A stretch of 64,000 nt of DNA from Prorocentrum cordatum (lineage: Eukaryota > Sar > Dinophyceae > Prorocentrales > Prorocentraceae): positions 178,801 to 242,800 of the forward strand of contig CAUYUJ010021170.1 of assembly GCA_963575745.1 (NCBI GenBank), read 5' to 3'. Made by a program: the position numbers and the translations under genes. The notes beneath the pieces were generated by a model. The model did not search any database. It was not told where the DNA came from and saw nothing but the letters and a program-made list of their open reading frames with translations. Positions 10,653 to 20,959 of this stretch are shown piece after piece; within the stretch, counting starts at the first letter, position 1; every line of letters begins with the position of its first letter.

Positions 10653-11801
10653 TCACTTCCCCCCGTCGCACTTCCTGGGCGGGGGGGCCTTCGAGGCGTT
10701 GACGAGCTCCTCTGCGTAGAGGCGGTGTTGCTTCATGGTGAAGGCCTCCGTCTTCTGCTCCTCGGCGGTCCACTTCGCGAAGTCGCCCACCATCGTGGCC
10801 CCGCCCGTGGACAAGCTGCTGTGGACCATCACCCCCGTGCCGCGGAAGTCCGGCGCCTTCGCATTCCTCATCACGGCAGCATGTATCTGACGGACGAGCC
10901 GAGCAGCCGACTCCGCGCCCGCACTCTGCTGACCATTCACCTGGTCGTAGGAGAGAAGGTGGTGCACGACGATCAGGAGGTCGCGGTGCTTGTGGGCCAC
11001 GGGATGCTCGGGCGAGAGGCCAGAGCTCGCGAGGTAGAAGTCGTGGTACGATCCAATGTCGTGGCCCGACCCCCGAATCGCAGCGAACAGCTCGGCGCAC
11101 GCCGAGGGCCCGCGGAACGGCCAGTCGTCCGGCGGCTTCGGCTTGAACGGGGTCATGACCGCCATGGCGTCCCGAAGCAGAAGGTGCCTCCGGCCCGCGG
11201 CGTCGCGCTCGAGAGGGAGGATGCGGGGATCCCGGCCGGGGCCATTCCGCTTCTCGTTGAGCCACTCCGCGTAGTCTGCGCGGGTCACCCGCTCCACGAA
11301 GCGCCACTGTCGGTCGCCACCGGCGTCGCGGACCTCCACCATCCCCTTCGCGTCGCGGTTGATGAAGCCGGCCGGGTTCGCCAGCGCCGCGTCCTCCACG
11401 GCCTCCCCGAACTCGTCGTCCGCGGTGTCGGAGTAGTACCACTTGGCCTCCACGTTGCCAGCAGCCACCGCGGCCACCCCGCCGAGCACCGCAGCCAGCT
11501 GTCGGGCCGCTCGATGCCATCCCGCCAGCGTCTCCTCGTTCACATCCCCGAAGTGGTAGTGATTGTTGCGGAGCCGCACTGGCGCCGGAGCATTCCGAGG
11601 GATCGGCAGGACTCGATACTGCGCCAAGTCGATGACCTGGATGTCGCCATCGGGTGTTGCCACCACCCACCGCCCCTGATCGTTCAGCTTCTCGAGCAAG
11701 ATCCTTGTGTGCCAATTCACGTTGGCGTCCTCGGGAAAGTACGCTGCAATCTGGGGCTCCACAATGTCCAGCCCCCGGAGATCTGCTGCGTTGGCCATCA
11801 C
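10653..11801 (-). CDS. DIRS gag-region protein
   Basis: 382 residues starting MMANAADLRGLDIV, with no recognised domain. The position upstream of the polymerase frame, the length and the mixed charged composition fit the gag-like first product of DIRS elements. It overlaps the preceding frame by four bases and ends 49 bp before the RT frame, suggesting one polycistronic or shifted transcript. Confidence 0.7.
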   Translation of the reverse strand: MMANAADLRGLDIVEPQIAAYFPEDANVNWHTRILLEKLNDQGRWVVATPDGDIQVIDLAQYRVLPIPRNAPAPVRLRNNHYHFGDVNEETLAGWHRAARQLAAVLGGVAAVAAGNVEAKWYYSDTADDEFGEAVEDAALANPAGFINRDAKGMVEVRDAGGDRQWRFVERVTRADYAEWLNEKRNGPGRDPRILPLERDAAGRRHLLLRDAMAVMTPFKPKPPDDWPFRGPSACAELFAAIRGSGHDIGSYHDFYLASSGLSPEHPVAHKHRDLLIVVHHLLSYDQVNGQQSAGAESAARLVRQIHAAVMRNAKAPDFRGTGVMVHSSLSTGGATMVGDFAKWTAEEQKTEAFTMKQHRLYAEELVNASKAPPPRKCDGGK

Positions 11802-12355
11802 TCAGGAGCAGGAAGAGCCCGAGGAGGAGACCGACGAGGGCGCCAGACAGCCGAGCTGGCCGAGGGCGGGGTAGACGGAGTGGAGACGCCCGCACGGCCG
11901 CCGGGACCGATCCCGGCGCGCAAGAAGTCCTCGTTGTCGTAGTGATCGTGCAGCGGGACCGACCGCCGCGAAGCCCGCCTGCTGCGCGTACAGCCCAGGC
12001 GCACCTTGCCGAGCCCAAGCCCGGCCAGCAAGAAGATGAGCCGGTCCGCCCAGTCCCAGGGGATCCGGGCCAGGAAGTCGTCGTCGATGGAGACCACGCT
12101 CTGGCAGGGCGGGCACTCCGGGCAGTCGAGCACGTGCCCGACCTTGGGCCCCGGCTGGGGCGCGAGGGCCCACCAGTCGCGCCAGTCGACCCCCTCGAGG
12201 AAGTGCGACCAGCGTCCAGCGCCTGCCGCCGCCGCCGCAAGGACGATCGGCCCAGCGCCGAGGTGGGGGCGTGCAGCGCCTGGCTCCGCCATAAAAGGCT
12301 TGAACCAGAGCGAGCTGCGGTCCGATGAAGACACTGATAAAGCTCCAGAGCACAT
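11798..12355 (-). CDS. DIRS 5' frame with hydrophobic segment
   Basis: 185 residues. The first codons overlap terminal repeat A1. It contains a CPECPPC cysteine cluster and a hydrophobic stretch (DRLIFLLAGLGLGKVRLGC). A second hydrophobic segment (ALVGLLLGLFLLLSDG) is readable near 11820 in another frame, so an indel may have split a longer protein. Function unknown. Confidence 0.45.
   Translation of the reverse strand: MCSGALSVSSSDRSSLWFKPFMAEPGAARPHLGAGPIVLAAAAAGAGRWSHFLEGVDWRDWWALAPQPGPKVGHVLDCPECPPCQSVVSIDDDFLARIPWDWADRLIFLLAGLGLGKVRLGCTRSRRASRRSVPLHDHYDNEDFLRAGIGPGGRAGVSTPSTPPSASSAVWRPRRSPPRALPAPE
12307..12354. repeat. DIRS split repeat A1 (5' end of the element in sense)
   Basis: 48 bp identical to 5569-5616; followed on the outside by TA and CA dinucleotide repeats at 12355-12410. 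Confidence 0.9.
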
Positions 12356-12587
12356 ATATATCTATATATATATATATATACACACACACGTATACAAGTT
12401 ACACACACATGCAAGGGGGCGCCGCGCCTGGCGCTCCTCCTCGTCTCTCTCTCCAGGGGGGCGGCGGCGGCCTCCGCCATCTCTGGCGCGAGCCCGAAGC
12501 GGGCGGCCGCGTCGGCCGCGCTCCACCGTTCCCATCCCACCCCGTCCGACGACTCCGACGGCGACGACCCCCCCCCCCTCCCCGCAC

Positions 12588-13942
12588 TCAACCCCAAGAC
12601 CTGAGGAGGAAGGCCCCAGAGGAGAGGCCGAGGACCTGGAGGTCGCAGGGGGAGGCGGGACGGGGCCATCTGAGGGTCCACCCCCTGCACTGGGGGGGGC
12701 ACGAGGGGAAAAGCCCCCGTGTGGCCCGAGACAGCTGCTGCTTTCTGTCCTTGGTGGGCGGGCGGTGGGGGCACAGCGCTCCCAGTGCCTTGGGACCTCC
12801 CCAACTGTATCCTCCACGCGCGGTGCAAAAGAGGACTGTGCTGCCGCCTACGGGTGGGTGGCCATCAGGCCCATCAACACCAGCTCTGGACATGGTATGG
12901 CCCGCAAGTGAAACAAGCCTGGCGAGCCCCTCGGGTTCCCCAGGGACCAAGAACGGGCGGCCACCCCCAGAGACTCTCAGCGAACGCAGTCTGTACAGAG
13001 GGGCCATCACGGTTCGATCCTTCCCAGGGAGCTCGTCCGCGTCGCGGACCTGACTGGCGGCTGCGCGGGCCTCTTGTTCTCCAGCCCAGCACCCAGCCTG
13101 TTGAGCAATGGGGCAGAAGGCGCGCACAAAACGGATCGCTGGCTGGGTGTCTGGGTGACATGCAGCTCCCAGCCTTGCAAGCCTATCTACATAGTCAGAC
13201 CCTAGTTTGTGGAGCTGGGTGGTCCTTCCAGCTGCCACGTCTGTCCAGGAAGCATGGGCCCTCACCTTGACCGCGGGGGGGGGGTCATCATCAAACGCAT
13301 GGAAAATGCGGACCCACAAGTGAGCCCGACTGCTGGAACAAGACTGCGCCTGGCCAGGGTCGAGCAGACAGCCGAGGGTGGCCTTGCAATCTATGTGGTA
13401 CATCGTTCCGAAGGCCTGAACGCATCCCCCAGCCGAGGCCATGTAAACAGCGCAGTCCTCTCCGTCGCGGGCAGTTTGGAGAGGGGCCAGCTCAAGCGGG
13501 ACTGCACCGTAGCATCCAGCTAAAAAGTTGCCAGCCTCGTCAACCTGGACAATCCCCAACCCCGCGCTGGCCAGGTTCGTGTCTGTCGGGTTGGAGGCGG
13601 ACCCATCAGTGAAAACCAAGCCCGACAACTGGCCTTCGGGAGGCCTGTTGATCCAGTGAATGCCTGCTTGGGAATGGAGGAGGGGGGCCGGGCAAGCTCG
13701 GAGACGAGAGGGAAGATCCCAGCGGCAAGCTTCTCTAAATACTGCCCCCATCTCTCAGCATTAGCTGCCGCCCTCAACAGCTCGGCACTGCAACTTGACT
13801 GTCGTAGGGCCCTCCAAGCGTCACATGTATATATTCTGTGAAGTAACGTCCCAGGAGCAGCAATGCGCAACCGACATAACGGCGACGACACATGCGACTG
13901 CCCAAACTGGCGCTCCTGGGTCCAGTGACATTGGGAGGCCAC
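12588..13942 (-). pseudogene. LINE RNase H domain (frameshifted)
   Basis: The core reads LSGLVFTDGSAS (Asp), ARDGEDCAVYMA (Glu), YHIDCKATLG (Asp) and HKLGSDYVDRLARLG (last Asp), so the D-E-D-D set is retained. Upstream, in a different frame, GTLLHRIYTCDAWRALR resembles the zinc-knuckle-like link between RT and RNase H. The join at about 13670 needs a one-base shift, so this copy cannot make a continuous protein. The long tail after about 13060 is probably non-coding. Confidence 0.75.
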
Positions 13943-14196
13943 GCTGCGAAGGGCCTCTTGCTGGTGGGGTCCCCAAGCAGCCGGCGTGGCTCAATTCATT
14001 AAATCACGCAGGGGCTTCCACCAGATGGGACGGGCCCAGTTCGCCGTGGCAGACCTCGCCCTCAGCGCGCATGCATCCGAGCAGGCGGCGACGCGCCGCA
14101 GCACCAGGATGCCGACCTGCACGGGCGCAAGGGCGAGCAAGTCCAGCTCTCGCCTATCGTCCAAGCCGATAGCGCGCGCATTGAGGGCGCGCCAAG

Positions 14197-15323
14197 CTAA
14201 TTCGCGAAGCGACATGATATACACATGAGCTGGGGACCTAGTCCATCCCCACGTAAACCTGTGCTCTTCAAACCCGGCAAAGGCCCCGCCAAGGGCCTGC
14301 TGGAGGTTGGCCAATTTGGCCGCCCCCTCCAAATCGCCTGGGCCCAAAAGAGGATGACTTGGCGGTGGCGCGCGGCCAGGGGGTCGATGAGTTGACCTGC
14401 AGCCGAGGAAAACAAGCTAAGCCCCACAGAGGCCGTCGACTTGTCCTTGTGGAGCGATCGAACAGCTGAAACACGGATTGCATGGGTCTGCCTACTGGTG
14501 AGCCCCGTGACCGCCGCGCCCCACAGCGCACAAGCTTGCGGACCTGCTCGTTGTATGTTGTGCACGCGCCCTCCAGCTTGACGAAGTGTCCTGAGGCGCC
14601 AGCTCCTCTTGGTCCCTTTCCTAAGTCGACTTGCCACTGGTTTGATTCTCCTGGCCCTGGAACATGCAACATATGATCCCAGACTCTTGGTGCCCATCTT
14701 GCGCTTGAACCCTTGCTGGGCCCACGTCTTGGCTAGGTCCGAAGCCAGATCTGGGTGAGAGGCCAGGAAGTGCGATTTGTCCCCTGACAATATCTTCAAG
14801 ATCATGGCGTTGGTCCCGCAGCACTGGGCATGGACATCATCCACCACGCTGCGGCAAGGTACGCGGGGATGGCGCTGATGTATCTCTAGCAGGAGCTGGT
14901 AAAGAAGCATGTTGGCAAAACTGGTGGCGAGCGTGCAGCCCGCCAAGATCGTGCCGTTCGCTCTGAAGAGGTCGCTGACCGCTGTCTGGAAACTTATGAC
15001 GCGTGTGCCTGCGTACAGCTTCGACGCTGCATACACTAGCCGAAGGGGCATCTGGGTGGCCACTGCCTCACGCATGAGGATTATGTGGGCCACCCTTTCG
15101 TAGAACTTCGATTGGTCCGTGAATAACGTAGCGCCTCCAGGTTGGACAGCCTCGAAACGTAGGTCAGGACGTTGTGCCCCCATCCTGCTTGTTCACAGGT
15201 CTTGCCCTTGGTGCCCCAGGAGCTCTCCAGAGGGTGCTCCCTTTCCCAAGTGCGAGCTAGATCTTGCCTAAGTCGAGCCCAAGCCCGAAGCAGACTGCAA
15301 ATCAAGGCTATCGAATGAACCCC
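14197..15323 (-). pseudogene. LINE reverse transcriptase, C-terminal part
   Basis: It resumes after the insertion with GVHSIALICSLLRAWARLR. Then come TLFTDQSKFYERVAH (motif A), NGTILAGCTLATSFANMLL (motif B) and CRSVVDDVHAQCCG (motif C, intact V-D-D). Between about 14680 and 14540 the best continuation (VDLGKGPRGAGASG) is in another frame, then the first frame resumes, so two compensating indels are present. Catalytic residues survive but the copy is dead. Confidence 0.8.
15300..15323. repeat. 24-bp target duplication, left copy
   Basis: Identical to 16167-16190; encodes GVHSIALI of the LINE RT in the minus direction. Confidence 0.9.
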
Positions 15324-16166
15324 GAGATTCGACCCCCTCCCCCCCCGGGCCCGCGACGAGCGCGTCACGGGGCTCTTTTGGGCCCAAAAGGGGATCAAGA
15401 CGGGCCAAGAAGGCCCCGAGACTCCTCCAAGACGGCTCGCGAGAGCTCCGAGGCGCCAAACGAGCGCTCCCAGACGCCCAAGATGGCCCCAAGACGAGCC
15501 TAGAGGCCTCCAAGACGGCCCAAGAGGCCTCCAAGAGCAGTCCTCAGAAGGGCCGAAGCGCCGAAAATCGTCAAATTCCTATGGGAAACCGTACATTTAG
15601 ATCATATACTACTTGTCGGCCTTCACGGCGTTGAAGACGGTCCCAGAGCACCCCGAGACCGCCCCAAGAGGCCCCCGAGAGGCGCCCAAGTCGGCCAAAG
15701 AGGGCGCCAAGACGGCCCAAGAGGCCCCAAAGACAGCCCAAGAGGGGCCCAAGACGGCCCCAAGAGGTGCCCAAGAGGGGGGGCCCGAACCGACAATCCG
15801 AGCCTTCCGCCCCAAGACGGCCCCAGAAGGCCCCAAGAGGCCCCAAGAGGCCCCCAAGACGCCCACAAGAGGCCCCAAGAGGCCCCCAAGAGGCCCCAAA
15901 ACGGCCTCAAAACGGCCCCCAGCAAGAAATATACGGGCCCCAATCCAACGCTTCCATCCTTTGGGCATCTCCAGAACGATGCCAAGATTGCATTAGCGTC
16001 CTTTCTTTTCCGATGGGCCCCCCGGGGCCTCGAGATGACCCCAAGCGGATTCCACATAGCCCCAAGAGAGGTCATTATGGACCCCTACACGACTCCCCAG
16101 CCCGATTCAAGCGAGCCGGCAAGACCGCCAGGATGAGGGGTCGGCGGATGTGGCGTAAGCCTATAG
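15324..16166. mobile_element. Non-autonomous insertion of CCCAAGAGGCC-type repeats in the LINE
   Basis: 843 bp flanked by 24-bp duplications and splitting the LINE RT frame exactly. Most of it (15390-15590 and 15650-15940) is a degenerate short-period repeat of CCCCAAGACGG/CCCAAGAGGCC. The ends (15600-15640 and 15940-16166) are unique. Apparent proteins rich in LGPLLGASWG or PRGPKRPP on either strand are repeat translations. No polymerase or transposase frame, no terminal inverted repeat and no GT-AG boundary consistent with the duplicated site is visible, so I treat it as a short retroelement-like insertion, not an intron. Confidence 0.7.
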
Positions 16167-16880
16167 AATCAAGGCTATCGAATGAACCCCAGACCCGTCG
16201 GGCTTGCCACTAAACACGGTGATTGTCGGCCATAGGTCGGGAAGGCCGGGCTGCTGCTCCCAAGCCAGGAGGACGTCTATCAGCCTCAACAGGAAGGGGT
16301 CCCCGAGGAGCAGCCAACATCGAGGGTTGACTCCATCAGCTCCGAGTCCAACGTCATGACGGAACCTCTTGAGGGCCTGCTTCAGTTGGTCTAAAGTGGG
16401 TCTGGGGAGCTGGGACTGGGCCGCTGCTGCAACCTGCGCGTCGGCGATGTTCGACTTGGCATCGTGCCAGTATGAGGCCCAATCCCCCAACAGGTGCTGG
16501 ATCGCGGCGCCCCCCTGGAGAGGCAACCCAGCGGGGTCCTGAGGCTGTGGAACTGGGGGCGCATTCTTGATGTACCTGTGGGCCTCCTTGGCCCCACCCC
16601 TGGTGGCGCCCCTGGCCCAGGCCCCCCACTTTGCCCACCTGGCTTTGGCTTGCTCCTTTAGGGCCCGATCAGCAACAGCGTCGACGCCACTCAAGGCCAT
16701 GACTAAATCGTCTCCGCCTTGGGACGCCGCGGCGAGCAGGAAGTCCTTGCCTCCTACCGTCTGCAGGTCGGGCCCAAGGATCTGGTTGTCTGTCTGAGCG
16801 AGGGTGGCGAGGTAGCTGGTCATGGGGTTCCAGAAGAGCGGGGCCTCAGGATGCCTCCAGAGTGCTCCAAAATTGAGCAT
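16161..16880 (-). pseudogene. LINE linker and start of reverse transcriptase
   Basis: 239 residues. The end reads GLGADGVNPRCWLLLGDP, a PDLWPTITVFSGKPDGSG segment (LIPKPDG-like fingers motif), then GVHSIALI. It is cut by the 15324-16166 insertion and continues at 15323 on the minus strand. Confidence 0.75.
16167..16190. repeat. 24-bp target duplication, right copy
   Basis: Perfect copy of 15300-15323. Confidence 0.9.
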
Positions 16881-16968
16881 CAGAGTCTGCAGGGAACGCC
16901 AAGTTCTAGACTTCGGGGAGGTACCCTCGTCCCACTTGCGCTCTATGAGCGCTTGTAATTGTACTTGG

Positions 16969-18183
16969 TTATTCTAGAATCCTTGCGCCCGACCTCGAAA
17001 AAGATACGTCCAGCCGTTCGAATAGATCCAACTGCTGACGCAATTCGTCTTCCATTCGCTTCAGCCATTCTGCCCATAGATCCTGGAGGTTCTTGTCCTG
17101 AGGAACTTGCCCGGCCGTCCATGACCACTGGTGGTCGATCGGTTCACGCAGTGGGCCCGCCCGGGGCCTCGTCGGAAACGCTTCCCACGTAGTCCTGATA
17201 GCGACTGGGATCCTGGGGCTGAAACCACGGATGGCGATCTGCACGAGCGTGTGCGGCCCACGCGGCGCCGCGGGCAGGGCGGACAGATCTGCGATGCAAT
17301 TGGCCGCGCCGCGCGAGACCACAAAGAACTCGAGGCATCTGCTTGCCCCCGACCCCGCCGAACAAGTGGCGCATGCAGGAGCGGCAATGGTTGCACCTAG
17401 CATCTGGCTCCACCTCAAGAGCCCCAGGTCGTTAGACGGGATGTGGAAGCCTCCACCTAGAATCCAAGGCTTACGGGGCCCCTGGAGGTACACAGCTAGG
17501 TCTTGGAGGAGCTCCGCGTTGGCCCCAGTGCAGCCGATGCCCACGCGTCCGTAGATGGTGACCCAGGGGGCCCCCGGAGGCACGATGGCGTCAATCAACA
17601 TGGCCGAGATTCGCCCAGCAGCTGACTGACGGAGCCCCATATCACCGTGGGGGACCTCTCTCGACCTAACGTGACTGGCGACCCTAGCCATCGTCCCCCC
17701 AGGCGTGGACAGGTCATGCTCGCCCGTCCTGTTGGCATTCGAGAAAGAGGTCCGATATCCTCTCTGAAGGGCCCACTTAGAGGCCTTGTCAATGCCGAGC
17801 GTCTCCAGCCGCGTACCCTGGACTTCCCAAAAGTGGAACTTGGAGGCCCCCATGGCCGCCTGCCGCTCGCAAACATCTTGGAAACTGCTCCAAGTGTTGG
17901 GGTTGACAGTGATGAAACGCCAGTCCGTGTTGGAGGCGCTGCGGCGTCCTGGGGAGGAAAGAGGGCCCCCTTCGCCGAGCCAGCTCTGCTCAGCGGCGGA
18001 GGGGGCGGCCGCTGGCGGGGCCGCGCGTGTCGGAGGCGATGTCGAGCTCCCCCTCGTAGCGGGCATGCTGGCACTAGCAGGTCTCGACGCCTTGGATGTC
18101 GCCCCCGAGCACCGAGTTGCAGCATGGAGTGTGTGGCCTCGTAGCCATCGCACCGCACACGCGTTACTCGACGTGTTGGACAA
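16969..18183 (-). pseudogene. LINE endonuclease (EEP) domain, catalytic motif degenerate
   Basis: 404-residue frame. From about residue 88 it follows an apurinic-type LINE endonuclease: FITVNPNTWSSF, HFWEVQGTRLETLG (the E motif, normally LQET), VTIYGRVGIGCTG, then WILGGGFHIPSNDL where the family has GGDFN, then RCLEFFVVSRG (normally LDFFLVS) and GPHTLVQIAI near the usual S-D-H. The catalytic Asp of GGDFN is Gly and the Asn is His, so nicking activity is probably lost. It lies between the N-terminal region and the RT linker. Confidence 0.75.
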
Positions 18184-19336
18184 GCTCCTCGCCGATGTCC
18201 GCGGGGCGTGCCTGCCTGGCTAGCTCCGCGAACCACTTGGCGCATCGGCATCGAGCCCTGGTGCGGTCACGGAATGCTCGACTGCAGTAGCTCCTGACCA
18301 TGGTCGCGCGGGCCTGCAGTTGACCCCCATGCGAGCACGACTCTGCTGCCTGTTCGACCAGCCGCACAAACTGGGGCTCCGCTAGCCGACGCTGTACATA
18401 GGGTGCGCACAAAACCATCCAAGACAGCGCGGCCATGTCTTCTTCGCGGTCGGGGGGCCCAGGTACCATCCAGTTGGCCGCCAACCCGCGCAGGGGCAGG
18501 AGAAGCCGTGCTTCGTGATGCAGGTCCGCGGGCCTCGAAGGCTTCGCTCCCATGTCGAACAGGTCGTCCTCATCTTCTGTGGAGAGGTGCTGGTCGTAGT
18601 TGCTGACCGACGCGTGGCAAACATGTGGCGACATGATGTCTGGGTGGCTAAGTCCAGGTCTTGGAGGCGAATCCGCAACGCGGTTGCATGAGCTCGAACA
18701 CGACAACGGGACTTGCGTTCTAAATGCCACGGCGCTCCGCTCAGCAGCAACGTGTCGGGCCTGGCCCGACCGAGGCGGCCTAGGACTCGACGTCCAGGAC
18801 CTATCCTCGCCCCTTCATTACCACCTCGCGTCGCGCCGTTTCCATCCGTGCAGTCGCGGGCGACATGAACCAGGGCAGCCACCTCCTGGATTTGCTCTAA
18901 CGCCAGGCGTTCTGACATCGCCCACGCGCGTTCTAACCCCAATTGACTGATGGTAACCCCCAGAGCCACGCACCACGGACTGCCAGTTGCCGCTGTCCTG
19001 CACGTAATGCTCCGCTGACACCTCTACCGAGGTCTGCATGTCATCTTGGATGCAGCAGATGCAATATGTGTTCCTCCCGTCGCCGTAGAAGCAGTTGATG
19101 TCATCTGAGTTCGACTCGCAGCAATTGTCCCCATTGCTGTGATACCCGCCGCCGCGGTGGAAATCGCCCCACCCGTGGAAACCCTCGCTGTAGGCGCCGT
19201 CGTCAACGATGTCGCTGATGTTACCGTCGCTCAGGACGTCGTACCCTGCACTAAGGCCTTCGTAGTTGGTAGTCAGCATCTCGTCATAGTTCCCATAGTC
19301 ACCCGAGACTGATGGTAGTGTTGACATGTCTGACAA
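18164..19336 (-). pseudogene. LINE ORF2 N-terminal region (broken)
   Basis: Two stretches in the same frame, MSDMSTLPSVSGDYG to a stop at 18818 and FRTQVPLSCSSSC to a stop at 18164. The first is acidic with cysteine pairs (NCCESN and CICC). The second is helical with AALSWMVLCAPYVQRRLAEP. No domain is recognised. They are assigned to the LINE only because they lie between ORF1 and the endonuclease on the same strand. Confidence 0.45.
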
Positions 19337-19501
19337 TCTTCTGGTTCAAAATTGCAGTGGCCAATCCCATCATGCCACTGTTGCTGCTGGCATGCGCCAC
19401 TGTGAGCAGGAAGTGCACTCGACGGAGACACGCCAAAAACTGCTTGCTGCGGTGCCTCTGCACTGGTACTGTGGAGGTTTGTCGCGGGCCGCCACCAGCT
19501 G

Positions 19502-20686
19502 TTACCCACGCTGCGGTGTCGTCTGCGTTGCCTCGGGCTTGGCTCTAGCCTCGGCGACCACCGAGGGGGGGGGGGACCCGCCTGCTGCGCTGGAGGAAGC
19601 AGCAGGCGGCTCGGGCGGAGGCGCCGTGGGCGGTGTCTTGGCCGTCGCCGTCGGCTGGCCAGGCGTCGGGGCCTCGGCTGCTGCCGTGGGCAAAGGTCCC
19701 TTGGGCCCGGCTGGGCTGGTGGCACCGCTGGTGGCTGCATCGGCTGCCTTGCTGTCGGGCTCCGCGCGTCCCCGCTTGGCCTTGAGGCGGGCTAGCTGTT
19801 TGGCCTGCTCCTCCTTGATGAGCGCTGCCTTGGCCTTGACATCGCTGAAGCACGCCTGGGCGGCCTCTGTTAACTGCTTCTGCAGCTCATCTTTGCGCCG
19901 CTGGGCCTCGGCTCTCTCCTCGGGGGAGATGACGTCGTCCAGTTCTTCCAGTCCGAAGAGCTCGCCGTCGTCAAGCTGCACCTCCTGTCCTTCCAACAGA
20001 GCGCTGAGGTCGATGACTGGCTGTCGGGGCTCACAGTCGGACTGCTGCTGATCTGGTTCCACCGAGACCGTGCTGGCAAGCCGTTTGACTGCAGTCTGGT
20101 AGAGGCTCCTCGCGACGTCCACTTCCGTGGATGCAGTGGCCACATCGGCCTGGAGCTCATTGTCTTGTTTCTTGATGCGTTCAAACCTCTCCAAGGTGCG
20201 CTTGAGGTTCGCCTCCGTCTGCTTGGCCTTCTGCATTGCTTGTCCGGCCGATATGTTCGCTTCAGCATCTGCACGGCGGAGGGCCTCGAGCTGGGCTTGG
20301 TGCTTGGCTGCCCCTTCATCATCTCCCGGCTTGGCCAGCAAGTCTGTGAGGGCCACCAGTCGCTGCTCCTCTGTGGGTTCGTCATCTTCTTCGAAACCGT
20401 CGTGCGGCCCAGGTGCAGATCCATCAGAGAAGGTAACTGAGGGGGCTCGACGCCGGGGTGCTGCTGCTGTGTGCCACGGCCTCCATCCAGCAATGTCAGT
20501 CGCAGGAGAGCGAGCCCGAAGAGGCTCGCGGCTGCGCTCCCGACGCGCGGCTGTCCTCCTGGGCGGTACAGCGGGACGAAGCGGCGAGCGGCAGTGCTTG
20601 TACCACTTCCACCATGAGAGGTTCTTGGCGCAGCCGCAGGAGCTGCACTTCTGGAATGGGTTGCTCTCACCGTCATCTGCATCCAT
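19502..20686 (-). CDS. LINE ORF1 (zinc-finger and coiled-coil protein)
   Basis: 394 residues from MDADDGESNPFQKC; the open frame extends further upstream but only through GGA-repeat translation. An N-terminal CSSCGCAKNLSWWKWYKHC looks like a small zinc ribbon or RanBP2-like finger. A central coiled coil runs from about residue 140 to 230 (NLKRTLERFERIKKQDNEL), followed by an acidic segment, a second helical region (RAEAQRRKDELQKQLTEAAQ) and a Pro/Ala/Thr-rich tail. This resembles nucleic-acid-binding ORF1 proteins of LINEs. The frame is uninterrupted, unlike ORF2. Confidence 0.65.
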   Translation of the reverse strand: MDADDGESNPFQKCSSCGCAKNLSWWKWYKHCRSPLRPAVPPRRTAARRERSREPLRARSPATDIAGWRPWHTAAAPRRRAPSVTFSDGSAPGPHDGFEEDDEPTEEQRLVALTDLLAKPGDDEGAAKHQAQLEALRRADAEANISAGQAMQKAKQTEANLKRTLERFERIKKQDNELQADVATASTEVDVARSLYQTAVKRLASTVSVEPDQQQSDCEPRQPVIDLSALLEGQEVQLDDGELFGLEELDDVISPEERAEAQRRKDELQKQLTEAAQACFSDVKAKAALIKEEQAKQLARLKAKRGRAEPDSKAADAATSGATSPAGPKGPLPTAAAEAPTPGQPTATAKTPPTAPPPEPPAASSSAAGGSPPPSVVAEARAKPEATQTTPQRG

Positions 20687-20959
20687 ATGACTCTGAGCTG
20701 AATGATGATTGTCCAATGCTCGGCCTGCTGACGCCACTCTCAGGAGCACCCGCGCAGCTGTGCGCTGTTCTCTGGCGCGGCGGTGCCGGGCCCCTTCGCC
20801 CTCACGGGGCGTGGTCCCTGCTGGCGGCTGGCGCCGCAGGCGCGGCCGCCGGCCGCGAGGGGTGCAGGGAGGCACGGAAGGCCCCCCTCGCGGCAATGGC
20901 GGCGCGCGTGGGCCCCGCGCGCGCTGGCTGGCCTCCCTGGGAGGCGGGGCCCGCTCGAG

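Larger units (their letters stand above)
5344..12354 (-). mobile_element. DIRS-order (PAT/Ngaro-like) retrotransposon with split direct repeats
   Basis: About 7 kb read on the minus strand. A 48-bp repeat (A) occurs at 12307-12354 and 5569-5616, and a 123-bp repeat (B) at 5618-5740 and 5344-5466. In sense order this is A1 - open frames - B1 - A2 - B2, the split-direct-repeat arrangement known from PAT and Ngaro elements. The interior carries two gag-region frames, reverse transcriptase plus RNase H, a methyltransferase-like domain in another frame and a tyrosine recombinase. There is no integrase or DDE protein and no target duplication is evident, consistent with recombinase-mediated integration. 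Both ends abut TA repeats. It sits in the aminotransferase intron in the same orientation as the host gene. Confidence 0.88.
12588..20686 (-). mobile_element. Decayed LINE-type retrotransposon (ORF1, EN, RT, RNase H)
   Basis: On the minus strand the order is a coiled-coil ORF1, a cysteine-containing N-terminal region, an endonuclease/exonuclease/phosphatase domain, reverse transcriptase and RNase H. This is the layout of long LINEs with a C-terminal RNase H. The coding region is broken by several frameshifts (about 14.68, 14.54 and 13.67 kb), a stop near 18818 and an 867-bp insertion inside RT. The exact termini were not found. The 3' end lies within about 250 bp of the neighbouring DIRS element. 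Confidence 0.85.

Noticed and set aside
7855-12828. 1657-residue minus-strand open frame across the DIRS element
   Set aside because: It runs antiframe to the RT/RNase H and gag frames, is rich in Arg, Ser and Pro, and shows no domain; only a short hydrophobic piece near 11820 might be real.
15300-16190. Insertion in the LINE RT as an introner or spliced intron
   Set aside because: No equivalent position in the 24-bp duplication gives a GT, GC or GA donor with an AG acceptor; the only AG would give a CC donor.
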